A stretch of 64,000 nucleotides of DNA from an uncultured Nioella sp. (GCA_947498125.1 CANMJH010000001.1:248001-312000), one strand, 5' to 3'; shown: positions 27,703 through 36,078, counted from the first letter of the stretch. The notes: generated from the letters alone by a model not told the origin. Numbers and translations are program-made.

Positions 27703-28125
27703 TTGTCCCGCTCACTCATTTCTTCAGGGTCCGAGTTTGAGGCCCAAATCGGCTATTCCCGCGCCGTTGTGGATGGCGACATGATCTATGTCGCAGGCAC
27801 GACCGGGTTTGACTATGACACGATGCGGATCAGTGCTGACGTGGCTGATCAGGCCGAGCAATGTTTTTGCAACATTGAGGCTGCGCTGACAAAGGCCGGA
27901 GCGGTTATGGGGGATATCCTGAGGGTCCACTATATTCTGCAAGATCCAGAAGAATGGCCGGCCTGCTGGCCCGTTACCCGCAAATGGTTGGGCGGTGTGC
28001 GCCCCGCTGCAACGATGTTCGCGGCAAAGTTACAAGATCCGCGGATGCGTATTGAGATTGAAGTCACGGCGCGGCGCGGATCGGGTAATGATTTTCGTCT
28101 TGGTCAAACCCTTAACACTATTTAG
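27703..28125 (+). CDS. RidA family protein (probable TTG start)
   Basis: RidA/YjgF proteins hydrolyse reactive enamines and imines from PLP enzymes. The family-like N-terminus SLISSGSEFEAQIGYSRAVV requires a start near 27703, where a TTG is in frame with AGGAG 11 bases upstream (27687-27691); CTG at 27697 is an alternative. The 140-residue protein has the core GDMIYVAGTTGFDY, ADQAEQCFCNIEAAL and KLQDPRMRIEIEVTA. Residue R in this last stretch is the substrate-carboxylate contact in active members. It is divergent from the P450 gene. Confidence 0.8.
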   Translation: MSRSLISSGSEFEAQIGYSRAVVDGDMIYVAGTTGFDYDTMRISADVADQAEQCFCNIEAALTKAGAVMGDILRVHYILQDPEEWPACWPVTRKWLGGVRPAATMFAAKLQDPRMRIEIEVTARRGSGNDFRLGQTLNTI

Positions 28126-28186
28126 ACTTCCTATAGGGTAACTTGAGCTAACCCGTATGTAAGAAGATAGTAAAATGAGGAAGAGT

Positions 28187-28966
28187 ATGAAGCGCCCGGT
28201 TATTGGTATTATTGGCAACCAACATTTGCTGAACGATGAGTATCCGACCCATGCAGGTGGGACGATGAATTCTGAGGCGGTGTCAGAAGTTTCAGGTTGT
28301 TTGCCTTTGGTGATTCCGGCCGACCCGCGTTACGTGCAGGTCGAAGAATTGCTAGAGGTGTGTGACGGTTTTCTCTTTACTGGTGCGCGCCCGAACGTTC
28401 ACCCAGAAGAATATGGTGAGGACCCGACCGAAGCCCATGGCGCGTTCGATCGCAGCCGGGACTCGGTCAGCCTGCCGCTCATCCGAGCCTGTGTTGATCG
28501 CGGTCAGCCCATTTTCGGAATTTGCCGTGGCTTTCAAGAGGTGAACGTCGCAATGGGGGGCACGCTCTACCCCGAGATCCGCGATTTGCCGGGCCGGATG
28601 AATCACCGGATGCCGCCCGATGGCACGCTTGATGAAAAATTTGCTCTCCGTCACGAGGTTTCAGTCACGCCTGGGGGACCGTTCCATCAGTTATTTGGAT
28701 CCGAGGACGTGATGACAAATTCGCTGCACGGGCAGGGGATCAAAACCCCCGGAAACCGAATTGTCATTGACGGGCGTGCGCCCGATGGCACGCCAGAGGC
28801 GATTTATGTGCGCGATGCGCCCGGCTTTACCCTGTCTGTGCAATGGCATCCCGAATACCGCGCCACGCAGGATCCGGTGTCGCGCCTGTTGTTTGCTGCA
28901 TTCGGACGTGCGGCAACGGCTTGGGCCGAAGGGCAGCGCGCCGCATCCGTATTGGACGTCGCTTAA
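28187..28966 (+). CDS. Class I glutamine amidotransferase-like hydrolase (peptidase C26, PuuD-type)
   Basis: ATG 28187 has GAGGA 5 bases upstream and gives 259 residues; an ATG four codons earlier has a weaker site. The family is gamma-glutamyl-gamma-aminobutyrate hydrolase (PuuD-like), which releases GABA from its gamma-glutamyl conjugate in putrescine breakdown. The triad is visible: C113 in GICRGFQ, H221 and E223 in QWHPEY. The substrate is inferred from the family only; no other puu gene is present. The stop codon abuts the stop of the convergent FliG-like gene with no bases between. Confidence 0.88.
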   Translation: MKRPVIGIIGNQHLLNDEYPTHAGGTMNSEAVSEVSGCLPLVIPADPRYVQVEELLEVCDGFLFTGARPNVHPEEYGEDPTEAHGAFDRSRDSVSLPLIRACVDRGQPIFGICRGFQEVNVAMGGTLYPEIRDLPGRMNHRMPPDGTLDEKFALRHEVSVTPGGPFHQLFGSEDVMTNSLHGQGIKTPGNRIVIDGRAPDGTPEAIYVRDAPGFTLSVQWHPEYRATQDPVSRLLFAAFGRAATAWAEGQRAASVLDVA

Positions 28967-30013
28967 TTACTCTTCTTCTTCGATCAATCGGATCTCGCTG
29001 CTATCGGCGAGATCACGGATTGACGCAACAATGGCACCCATTGCGGCCTCACCCTCATCTGTTTTGACCTTGCCGCGAGATTCAGCATCTTCGCGCAATT
29101 GTTCGGCCATGCGTTTCGACATGTTTTCCAACAAAAACTCAACAGCAACGGGGGCGGTTACCATGCCAGCAGCAAGCGCAACGATCGTGTCATTGCCATC
29201 GACGCCCCGCATGATGCGTGGCACGTCTTTGGGTTCAATCCGTTTTGGAATATGTTCGAAAGTGAAGATCGATTTACGCACAATACCCGCAAAATCGGCA
29301 TCTCGGTTGCTCAGCCCTTCCAGGACAGCATCACGGGTCGCGGCCGTGGCGGCATTCAGGATGGCGCCAACCCTTTCGGCTGGATTGCCTGAAAAGACCG
29401 GTTCAGTTTGGTCTTCAAGCTGCCCAGCTAAAGACGTGCCGACGCGGATCAACGTTTCGGGGTCAACCGCGCTGGTCAATGAAACGGCATGGGCCACGAT
29501 ATGGGCCCGGTCAGGGGGCAACTCTGCCAGAAGGATGGCCGCTTTAGCGACGGGTAGTTTTGACAGCAATATCGCGCATATTTCGGCGCTTTCGCCTTCG
29601 AGAAGAGGTTTCAGGCGGTCAATTTCGAACCCGGATATGCGCCGCCAAGGATCTGGCGGGCCTTCCGCTTCAGCCGCGTCGGCGATATGGGCGCGGGCAT
29701 CATCTGTCAGGTGATCTCCGATCATATCCAAGGCACTTTGCATCGATCCGGGAAATGTAAGTCCCAAATTGTCCAGTGAATGGGCAAATTCGCGCGCGAC
29801 ACTGGCCAGCGTTTTGCGGTCAATGATGCTCAGCTCGGCCATTTGCCGAACCAATTTTTCCTGTTGCCTGAGGTTGAGACCAGACAATCGCGGCATCGCC
29901 CCTTCAGACACCAATAGGCGCACAATCACAGCGGCCTTTTGCGAATTTGATAGAGATACAACCGGCGCAAGTTCTGCTGTGCCGTCAATAAATGGTTTTT
30001 GTGCCAGTTCCAT
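28967..30013 (-). CDS. FliG-like flagellar motor switch protein, isolated copy
   Basis: From ATG 30013 the protein has 348 residues and matches FliG in length and domains: an N-terminal domain (SNSQKAAVIVRLLVSEGA), a middle domain (AEICAILLSKLP, the alternate EHPQ-like region), and a C-terminal torque domain (FTFEHIPKRIEPKDVPRIMR, then LLENMSKRMAEQLRED). The charged residues used for torque in the C-terminus are partly kept. No other flagellar gene is in the window, so this is either an orphan paralogue or the strain's only FliG placed away from its cluster. Its stop abuts the stop of the PuuD-like gene. Confidence 0.88.
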   Translation of the reverse strand: MELAQKPFIDGTAELAPVVSLSNSQKAAVIVRLLVSEGAMPRLSGLNLRQQEKLVRQMAELSIIDRKTLASVAREFAHSLDNLGLTFPGSMQSALDMIGDHLTDDARAHIADAAEAEGPPDPWRRISGFEIDRLKPLLEGESAEICAILLSKLPVAKAAILLAELPPDRAHIVAHAVSLTSAVDPETLIRVGTSLAGQLEDQTEPVFSGNPAERVGAILNAATAATRDAVLEGLSNRDADFAGIVRKSIFTFEHIPKRIEPKDVPRIMRGVDGNDTIVALAAGMVTAPVAVEFLLENMSKRMAEQLREDAESRGKVKTDEGEAAMGAIVASIRDLADSSEIRLIEEEE

Positions 30014-30115
30014 AATGGCCCCCGAAATCACGCTTCACCTAACCCTAAAAACATCATTGGCGGCGGTGTCTTAAGGACAAGTTTCTGAGGGGTGCAAAAT
30101 TGCTCGGCTTTTTCG

Positions 30116-30541
30116 CTAAATCTTTTTGGAGTCAAGATGCGCGATCAGGACAGTGTCCACATCCCGGCTGAGCGGTAGCGCCCCGGCCAAAACGTCTTCG
30201 ATATCAATCCAAGCGGCGCCCATGGCATCGTCATCAGGGTGGGGCGTGCCACTGACATAGGTGCAGGACACCGGCACTAAAAGAAAATGGAAATCAACCG
30301 CACCTGCCTGATCGCGGGTAATAATTTCAAGCGGTGTCAAGCTGTTACCGGGCGTTGCACATACACCGGTTTCTTCTAGCAACTCGCGCGCTGCGGCAGC
30401 CCCGACACTTTCGCCCCATTCTACATGGCCCCCGGGAAAACCCCAAAGCCCGGCATCAGGCGGATTGCGGCGTTGAACCAGAAGGACCTGATTGTCGCGG
30501 GTCGTGACCGCGATTGCACCGATGCGGGGGGGCTGGCTCAT
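30116..30541 (-). CDS. NUDIX hydrolase
   Basis: This 141-residue protein has the full Nudix box G38-x5-E44-x7-R52-E-L-L-E-E-x-G59, so metal-dependent pyrophosphohydrolase activity is expected. The N-terminus (IGAIAVTTRDNQVLLVQRR) and NPPDAGLWGFPGG match ADP-ribose or nucleoside-diphosphate-linked pyrophosphatases; the substrate cannot be named. It lies 11 bases downstream of argC on the same strand and is probably cotranscribed. Confidence 0.92.
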   Translation of the reverse strand: MSQPPRIGAIAVTTRDNQVLLVQRRNPPDAGLWGFPGGHVEWGESVGAAAARELLEETGVCATPGNSLTPLEIITRDQAGAVDFHFLLVPVSCTYVSGTPHPDDDAMGAAWIDIEDVLAGALPLSRDVDTVLIAHLDSKKI

Positions 30542-30552
30542 GGCGCGAGGGG

Positions 30553-31461
30553 CTAGAGCCCCGCATCCTCGGCCGCGCCGATCATCAGGTTCAGGTTTTG
30601 AATGGCCGTGCCCGAAGCGCCTTTGCCCAAGTTATCCAGCGTCGCCGTAACTGTGAAAATCCCAGCTTCGCCATTGCCGTGGACCGAGACTTCCATCCGG
30701 TTTGTGTCGTTGAGTTTTGTCGCCTCAACCCGCGCGGGGGCAGGCACAAGATCAACGAAACGCGCATCAGCATAGAAGGCGCTGTAGACGTCTTCCAGCG
30801 CGCCAAGATCGGTGGGCGTGTTCAGAGTTTCAGCAAAAAGATGCAGTTGCACGACCATGCCTTGTGCGAAGTTGCCAACAGAAGGCTGGAACGCAGGCTG
30901 GCGCGACAGGCCGCCATAGCGCATGATTTCTGGCACGTGTTTATGGGCCTGCGTGGTCGCATAAAGGAAATGATCTGCGGCGCTGCCCGCATCATATTCC
31001 GCAATCAAAGCCTTACCGCCGCCGGAATATCCCGAAACCCCGGTCAGGGTCACAGCCGCATCTTCTGGCAGCAGACCTGCATCGCGTAAGGGGCGGATCA
31101 GAGCAATAGAGCCGGTGGCATAGCAACCGACATTGCCGACCCGCGCCGCGCCTGCGATCGCGTCTTTTTGGCCGGGTAATTCGGGCATGCCGTAAACCCA
31201 TCCACCGGCAATCCGGTGCGCTGTCGAGGCATCGATGATCCGGCAATCGCCGGCCAGTGAGACAGCCTCGATCGCAGCGGCATCTGGCAGGCACAGAATT
31301 GCGATATCGGCAGCGGCAAAGGCTTCGGCCCTTGCGCTTGCGTCTTTGCGGCGGGCCGGATCGACCGAAACCAATTCAATATCATCCCGCGCCGCCAACC
31401 GGTCACGAATTTGCAGGCCGGTTGTTCCGGCTTCACCGTCAATAAAGACCTTGGCCGACAT
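30553..31461 (-). CDS. argC: N-acetyl-gamma-glutamyl-phosphate reductase, type 2
   Basis: ArgC reduces N-acetylglutamyl phosphate to the semialdehyde in arginine synthesis. This 302-residue protein belongs to the shorter type 2 form. The NADP-binding start is KVFIDGEAGTTGLQIRDRL, the catalytic cysteine is C113 in GNVGCYATG, and SGYSGGGKALI with TQAHKHVPEIM are the later family motifs. The start ATG 31461 follows AAAGG in the right place. argB and argF are not nearby; the Nudix gene follows within 11 bases. Confidence 0.96.
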   Translation of the reverse strand: MSAKVFIDGEAGTTGLQIRDRLAARDDIELVSVDPARRKDASARAEAFAAADIAILCLPDAAAIEAVSLAGDCRIIDASTAHRIAGGWVYGMPELPGQKDAIAGAARVGNVGCYATGSIALIRPLRDAGLLPEDAAVTLTGVSGYSGGGKALIAEYDAGSAADHFLYATTQAHKHVPEIMRYGGLSRQPAFQPSVGNFAQGMVVQLHLFAETLNTPTDLGALEDVYSAFYADARFVDLVPAPARVEATKLNDTNRMEVSVHGNGEAGIFTVTATLDNLGKGASGTAIQNLNLMIGAAEDAGL

Positions 31462-31536
31462 GGCGCTTGTCCCTTTTTAAAATAGAAAATGCCGCGCCGA
31501 GGCGCGTTTCACTTGCTCTTTACAGATGCAAAAGCC

Positions 31537-31659
31537 TTAGCGGAAGGGGCGTTGATCGTCGTCGCGGCGCACTCGGATCGCGATACGGGACTGGCCAGGA
31601 TCCTGGCGCAGAAAAAGGGAACCGATTGCGATGATCGAAACGAGTGCCAATAGCAACAT
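31537..31659 (-). CDS. Small single-helix membrane ORF, 40 residues
   Basis: A short frame begins at ATG 31659 with TGGAGA 9 bases upstream and reads MLLLALVSIIAIGSLFLRQ, a single hydrophobic helix, followed by a short charged tail RIAIRVRRDDDQRPFR. This is the look of a real small membrane protein, but shortness leaves room for chance. It lies between argC and the TPR-type gene on the same strand. Confidence 0.45.
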   Translation of the reverse strand: MLLLALVSIIAIGSLFLRQDPGQSRIAIRVRRDDDQRPFR

Positions 31660-31738
31660 GAGCCGCGTTCTCCAGATATCTGCCGCGCCCGGTGCGCAGC
31701 AGTGATTCTTTCTATATGCTAGCCGAATAAATCCCGGC

Positions 31739-32278
31739 TTAATAGTTGGCAGATTGTCCCGTTCTCAACGCGCGGGACAGCGCCAGTTCGGGCCAGCTGC
31801 CAGCACCGCCATGATCGGTGATTGCCGTTAGTTGCAATCGGGCGGCCTCAACTTCTCCGCGATCAAGCAGACCCATGCCGTAATAGGCCCGCGCCAATAG
31901 ATTGGCCGGATTGCCCGTGATGGCCTCCAGATATGCGGCCTCGGCCCGGTCCCAATCGCCAAGTTGGCGGTGTGTAAAGCCCCAATAGGTCTGAACCCGG
32001 TCTTCGGATTGATCTGACATCGCAGCAAGCGCGCGCTGCGCATTCAAGGGCTGCCACGCATAGGCAAATTCGCGCACCGCACGATAGAGCGTGTTGTCAT
32101 CCAGCCGCGCATCTTCGGCATCAACGCAGGCTTCGGTATCTGCATCCCAGATTTGCCCGTCACTGCACTCCATTGTGGTTTCAGTTGGGGTGGGCGTGCT
32201 GTCGTCGTCACTGCCGACGGCAAAGGCGGGCAGGGTCAGCGCAAGGGACATCCCAAGCGATAAAATCAATCGCATCAT
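31739..32278 (-). CDS. Exported TPR-like protein
   Basis: The 179-residue protein starts with a Sec signal peptide (MMRLILSLGMSLALTLPAFA). The mature part has a short Cys-pair motif, C-S-D-G-Q-I-W-D-x3-E-A-C at about 38-51, and two tetratricopeptide-like helices pairs (VQTYWGFTHRQLGDWDRAEAAY and LARAYYGMGLLDRGEVEAA, each in pieces). AAGGA sits before the start. A 54-residue secreted protein with a related Cys motif ends 31 bases upstream and seems to be its operon partner. Confidence 0.8.
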   Translation of the reverse strand: MMRLILSLGMSLALTLPAFAVGSDDDSTPTPTETTMECSDGQIWDADTEACVDAEDARLDDNTLYRAVREFAYAWQPLNAQRALAAMSDQSEDRVQTYWGFTHRQLGDWDRAEAAYLEAITGNPANLLARAYYGMGLLDRGEVEAARLQLTAITDHGGAGSWPELALSRALRTGQSANY

Positions 32279-32309
32279 ACAATCCTTGGTTAGAGATATG
32301 CCGGGCGGC

Positions 32310-32474
32310 TTAGCTGCTGGCCGTTGGTATACAAGACCCGGTTGTCACGTCATAGCTGGTGCCTGTCGCGCAGCTCATGACCTCACTATGGCTGCCATGA
32401 TCGCATTCCTGCGCCAGTGCCAAACCCGGAAGTGCGACAATCGCCGCTGATAGTAGGAAAGTTCTGATCTTCAT
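32310..32474 (-). CDS. 54-residue secreted protein with a C-x2-G-x2-[YW]-D motif
   Basis: The frame begins at ATG 32474 (MKIRTFLLSAAIVALPGLALA) with a clean Sec signal peptide and a Shine-Dalgarno GGGGACGAAGG. The mature part is about 33 residues with three cysteines and the motif SCATGTSYDVTTGSC, which parallels CSDGQIWDADTEAC in the next gene. Similar tiny exported proteins occur next to purB in Rhodobacterales as far as I recall. The gene is too short for routine gene callers but looks genuine. Confidence 0.7.
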   Translation of the reverse strand: MKIRTFLLSAAIVALPGLALAQECDHGSHSEVMSCATGTSYDVTTGSCIPTASS

Positions 32475-32510
32475 CCTTCGTCCCCTTCAATCTGGGGGCA
32501 GAGGCCAAAG

Positions 32511-32544
32511 AAAAAGCCCCGCCATGGTTGAATAAGGCGAGGCT
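32511..32544 (-). terminator. Terminator after purB
   Basis: Read on the minus strand, GCCTCGCC (32543-32536) pairs with GGCGGGGC (32523-32516) with one G-T pair and is followed by five T (32515-32511). It lies 57 bases past the purB stop and just before the small secreted gene. Confidence 0.8.
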
Positions 32545-32600
32545 AGCATGACCGGGCGTATTGCCCCAATCACGAAATAGTGGTCTTTTGCGCCAAATGC

Positions 32601-33905
32601 TTAGTCGCCAAAGACCCGCGCGAAAATCGTGTCGACATGTTTGGTGTGGTAGCCGAGGTCGAATTTCTCGTTGATTTCTTCTTCGGACAGCGCGGCGCGC
32701 ACTTCGTCATCAGCCAGCAATTCTTCGCGGAAATCGGTGCGGTGATCCCAAACTTTCATCGCATTGCGCTGCACAAGGCGGTAGGCATCTTCGCGACTGA
32801 CGCCCGCTTGGGTGAGGGCCAGCAGGACGCGCTGGCTCATCACCAGACCGGGGAACTTGTTCATGTTGTCGAGCATGTTCTGGGGGTAGACCAGCAGCTT
32901 GTCGATCACACCGGTGAGGCGCGACAGCGCGAAATCGAGGGTGATTGTGGTGTCTGGGCCAATATTGCGTTCAACCGACGAGTGGCTGATATCGCGCTCG
33001 TGCCAGAGGGCCACGTTTTCCATCGCCGGGATCACGGCCATGCGGACGAGACGCGCCAGACCGGTCAGGTTCTCGGTCAGAACCGGGTTTTTCTTATGCG
33101 GCATCGCGGAGGAGCCTTTTTGGCCCATCGAGAAGAACTCGGCCGCTTCTAGCACCTCGGTGCGCTGCATGTGGCGGATCTCGGTCGCGATATTTTCAAC
33201 GGAGGAGCCAATGACGCCGAGAGTGGCAAAGAAAGCCGCGTGGCGGTCGCGAGGGATGACTTGGGTGCTGATCGGCTCTGGGACTAGGCCCAGTTGATCG
33301 CAGACATGCTCTTCCACTGCGGGGTCGATATTGGCGAAAGTGCCAACCGCGCCAGAAATCGCACCAGTGGCAATCTCAGCGCGCGCATCGCGCATGCGGC
33401 TGAGGTTGCGGTCCATCTCGGCGTAGAAACGGGCGAAGGTAAGGCCCATCGTGGTGGGTTCGGCGTGAATGCCGTGGCTGCGGCCGATGCGGATGGTGTC
33501 TTTATGTTCGATCGCGCGCCGTTTCAGAGCGGCCAGAAGACCTTCGAGATCGGCAATCAAGATATCGGCAGCACGTACCAATTGAACGTTAAAACAGGTA
33601 TCCAGAACGTCGGACGAGGTCATGCCTTGATGCACAAACCGCGCTTCTTCGCTGCCAACATGTTCGGCCAGGTGGGTCAGAAAGGCGATGACGTCATGTT
33701 TGGTGACGGCCTCGATCTCATCGATGCGGGCCACATCAAACTCGACATCTTTTGCTTTCCAGACGGCCTCAGCGTTTTCGCGCGGGATCACACCCAGATT
33801 GGCCATGGCATCGCAGGCATGTGCCTCGATCTCGTACCAGATGCGGAACTTAGTCTCAGGGCTCCAGATGGCAACCATATCGGGGCGGGAATAACGAGGG
33901 ATCAT
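32601..33905 (-). CDS. purB: Adenylosuccinate lyase
   Basis: PurB catalyses two beta-elimination steps in purine synthesis, releasing fumarate from SAICAR and from adenylosuccinate. ATG 33905 gives MIPRYSRPDMVAIWSPETKF, the standard family start, and 434 residues. The superfamily signature GSSAMPHKKNPVLTENL is intact, the catalytic Ser loop lies in it, and TSSDVLDTCFNVQLVR and HGIHAEPTTMGL supply further active-site residues, including the catalytic His. The frame upstream to 33947 has no better start. It is a single-gene unit with its own terminator. Confidence 0.97.
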   Translation of the reverse strand: MIPRYSRPDMVAIWSPETKFRIWYEIEAHACDAMANLGVIPRENAEAVWKAKDVEFDVARIDEIEAVTKHDVIAFLTHLAEHVGSEEARFVHQGMTSSDVLDTCFNVQLVRAADILIADLEGLLAALKRRAIEHKDTIRIGRSHGIHAEPTTMGLTFARFYAEMDRNLSRMRDARAEIATGAISGAVGTFANIDPAVEEHVCDQLGLVPEPISTQVIPRDRHAAFFATLGVIGSSVENIATEIRHMQRTEVLEAAEFFSMGQKGSSAMPHKKNPVLTENLTGLARLVRMAVIPAMENVALWHERDISHSSVERNIGPDTTITLDFALSRLTGVIDKLLVYPQNMLDNMNKFPGLVMSQRVLLALTQAGVSREDAYRLVQRNAMKVWDHRTDFREELLADDEVRAALSEEEINEKFDLGYHTKHVDTIFARVFGD

Positions 33906-34093
33906 ATGCGGGCAGCCTTGTAGAAATGTTAGATTTGCCGCTGTCATACGCCGGGGCGGCGATGATCACAAGCAAGGCCGGTGTCGCATGAGGGGCTGGT
34001 CAAAAAATCTAAATAGTGTCATTATCACACTTGTTTAAAAATGAAGCCTGCCTTAGGCTTTACGAAATTACATTTATATTGGATTTCAACCAA

Positions 34094-34942
34094 ATGACCT
34101 TTTTTACCAAGCCATTGACGGCCGCTGCACTGATCCTGACCACCGGACTATCCCCGGTCTTCGCGCAAGACGGGATGATGTGGCAATACCATAGCAGTTT
34201 TGGCGCGACCGTCTTTGAGACCCACCTGACAGCGGTTTACGGCGTCCCGGAAAGTGACGGCATCCAGTTTCTCGGCCAATGCGCAATTGGCGCAGGTGGC
34301 CCCTATATGGTGGGCGAATTTGCAGCGAATGTAGGGGCGCGCCCAGACGGTAGCCTTGTCGATTTGACCTATATTGATAGCCGCGGGCAGTCTGGCAGTA
34401 TCCCGACCACCGTTGTGGGCACCAACCGCGAGGTTGGCGTCAGCGGCGTAGAATTTGTGGCCGATATTGACGATCCCTTTTGGCAGATGCTGCGCGCTGG
34501 CGGGTTGTTCAGCTATAGTTTGCCGGGCGGCGAGATCGCCTCCATGTCGCTTGCCGGCGCGGGGGAGGTGATGGGCCAACTTATTTCGGATTGCGCCAAT
34601 ATCGGCGCGCTTCCAACAGGGAGCACCCCGCCAGCCTTTCCCGATGACGTTAGTTGCCACAGCATTTTCGGCATGGCCTCGCAAAACGGTGACGCCCCGC
34701 AGCGCGTGACATTTACCAATGGCGGTGACGGATATCGCGCATTGTTCTGGATGGATTACGGCGGTGCGCCGGTCTTTATGGATCACCTCGAGCCCGGTCA
34801 GTCCGCGACCTATGACACCTATCTGACTCATCCATGGATGGTGACAGATGGCCCTGGAAACTGCCTGGAAGCAATGCTGCCGCAAGGCGGGAATGACAGC
34901 TATATGTTCACCGCCGCAAACCAGTTTTTCGGGGCTGAATGA
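34094..34942 (+). CDS. Secreted protein with VHL-beta-domain-like C-terminus (copy 1)
   Basis: From ATG 34094 the protein has 282 residues and a Sec signal peptide (cleavage near LSPVFAQD). Residues about 25-175 form an unrecognised beta-rich domain containing LGQCAIGAGG and DCANIGALP. The last 75 residues follow the von Hippel-Lindau beta domain: RVTFTNGG, YRALFWMDYGGAP, LEPGQSATYDTYLTHPWMV, GNCLEAML. The residue equivalents of human W88, H115 and W117 are kept, while Y98 is not. The function is unknown. A paralogue follows 288 bases downstream. Confidence 0.8.
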   Translation: MTFFTKPLTAAALILTTGLSPVFAQDGMMWQYHSSFGATVFETHLTAVYGVPESDGIQFLGQCAIGAGGPYMVGEFAANVGARPDGSLVDLTYIDSRGQSGSIPTTVVGTNREVGVSGVEFVADIDDPFWQMLRAGGLFSYSLPGGEIASMSLAGAGEVMGQLISDCANIGALPTGSTPPAFPDDVSCHSIFGMASQNGDAPQRVTFTNGGDGYRALFWMDYGGAPVFMDHLEPGQSATYDTYLTHPWMVTDGPGNCLEAMLPQGGNDSYMFTAANQFFGAE

Positions 34943-35230
34943 TCCAACTCGCGCCCCTGCCAAAATATGGGCGCGTTGCTACGTCGGGTCTTTTATCAGC
35001 AGATCTTATTTTGGGCGCTTACACACTGCGCAAAGCGGGCGTGGTCCGCAATGGCCGGTTGGTGAGCCTTCCAAAGCGTGAAATGGTGCGCGAAATTTGG
35101 CATGATGGGGTGTCAGGTTTAGCTGCTCAATCGAGAGCGCCCCCTTGCCACGTTGAAAATATTACGCACTGTTGGGGGAACCTAAGAATTCCAACATACG
35201 ATTATTGCGTCTTAAGAGTAAGGAATTGTC

Positions 35231-36076
35231 ATGTCCCGCAAAACTGTCATTGCCTTTGGGGTGTCCATATTCACTGCATTTTTTGCGCCGAGCGGGCCAG
35301 CTCTGGCGCAAAGTGAATTGAGTTGGACCTACTCAAGGGCTGTCTCGACCGATGTTGAAGCGACGGATCTGCTGATCGCCTATGGCGTGCCTTTTTCGGG
35401 CTTCCTGCTGGCAAGGTTTGATTGCGATCGCAATGGCGGTGCGCCCTTTGTGCATGCGAATTTTGTCACCGAAATTGGAGCGGCCACAGAAAGATCACCT
35501 GCCAATCTGTTCGTTCAACCTCATGGGGGTGCGGCGCTGTCTGTGTCGGGTTTGGTTTACACGGATCCATATGATTTCGGCGCGGTGGGCATGACGGCAG
35601 AATTGCCGCTGACCCATCCGTTTTTCAGCGCGTTACGCCAATATGACAGCCTGAGTTACCATCTGCCGGGCCTGCCGGGTAATACTCTGCCGCTTGCGCA
35701 GGCCCGCGGGGATATTTCTCAATTTCTGCAAGATTGCGCCAATATCGACCAACTCGATGCACGAACCAGCCCCGCTTCGGGCCACCCTGAGCCGCAGGAC
35801 CCAGCAGGCAATTGCGCGCGCTTTACCAATATGCGCTCTAGGACCGAGACATTTCCGCTTGAGATCACATTTTCAAACCAGACAAGCGAGGACCGAGTGT
35901 TGTTTTGGATCGATCATGATGGGCTACCGCACCAATTGGCCTATCTTGCGACGGGGCAAGAGGCGACCACCGCAACCTACGTCACGCATCCCATGATGAT
36001 CACCAACGCATCAGGGCAGTGTTTAGCTGTGGTTGAGCCGCAGGTGGGCCAAAGTCGCCACGAGATCAGGAATTAG
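35231..36076 (+). CDS. Secreted protein with VHL-beta-domain-like C-terminus (copy 2)
   Basis: ATG 35231 has AAGGA 7 bases upstream and gives 281 residues with a signal peptide ending near GPALAQ. The layout repeats copy 1: a domain with FDCDRNGG and DCANIDQLD, then a VHL-like end (EITFSNQTSEDRVLFWIDHDG, LATGQEATTATYVTHPMMI, GQCLAVVEP, each in pieces). Compared with copy 1 the second tryptophan is lost (HPMM for HPWM). The pair arose by tandem duplication and has diverged a good deal. No enzyme motif is visible; a carbohydrate or peptide-binding role is a guess. Confidence 0.8.
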   Translation: MSRKTVIAFGVSIFTAFFAPSGPALAQSELSWTYSRAVSTDVEATDLLIAYGVPFSGFLLARFDCDRNGGAPFVHANFVTEIGAATERSPANLFVQPHGGAALSVSGLVYTDPYDFGAVGMTAELPLTHPFFSALRQYDSLSYHLPGLPGNTLPLAQARGDISQFLQDCANIDQLDARTSPASGHPEPQDPAGNCARFTNMRSRTETFPLEITFSNQTSEDRVLFWIDHDGLPHQLAYLATGQEATTATYVTHPMMITNASGQCLAVVEPQVGQSRHEIRN

Positions 36077-36078
36077 CG

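Noticed and set aside
34943-35230. Short open frames between the two VHL-like genes
   Set aside because: They lack binding sites and recognisable composition; this spacer probably holds the promoter of copy 2.
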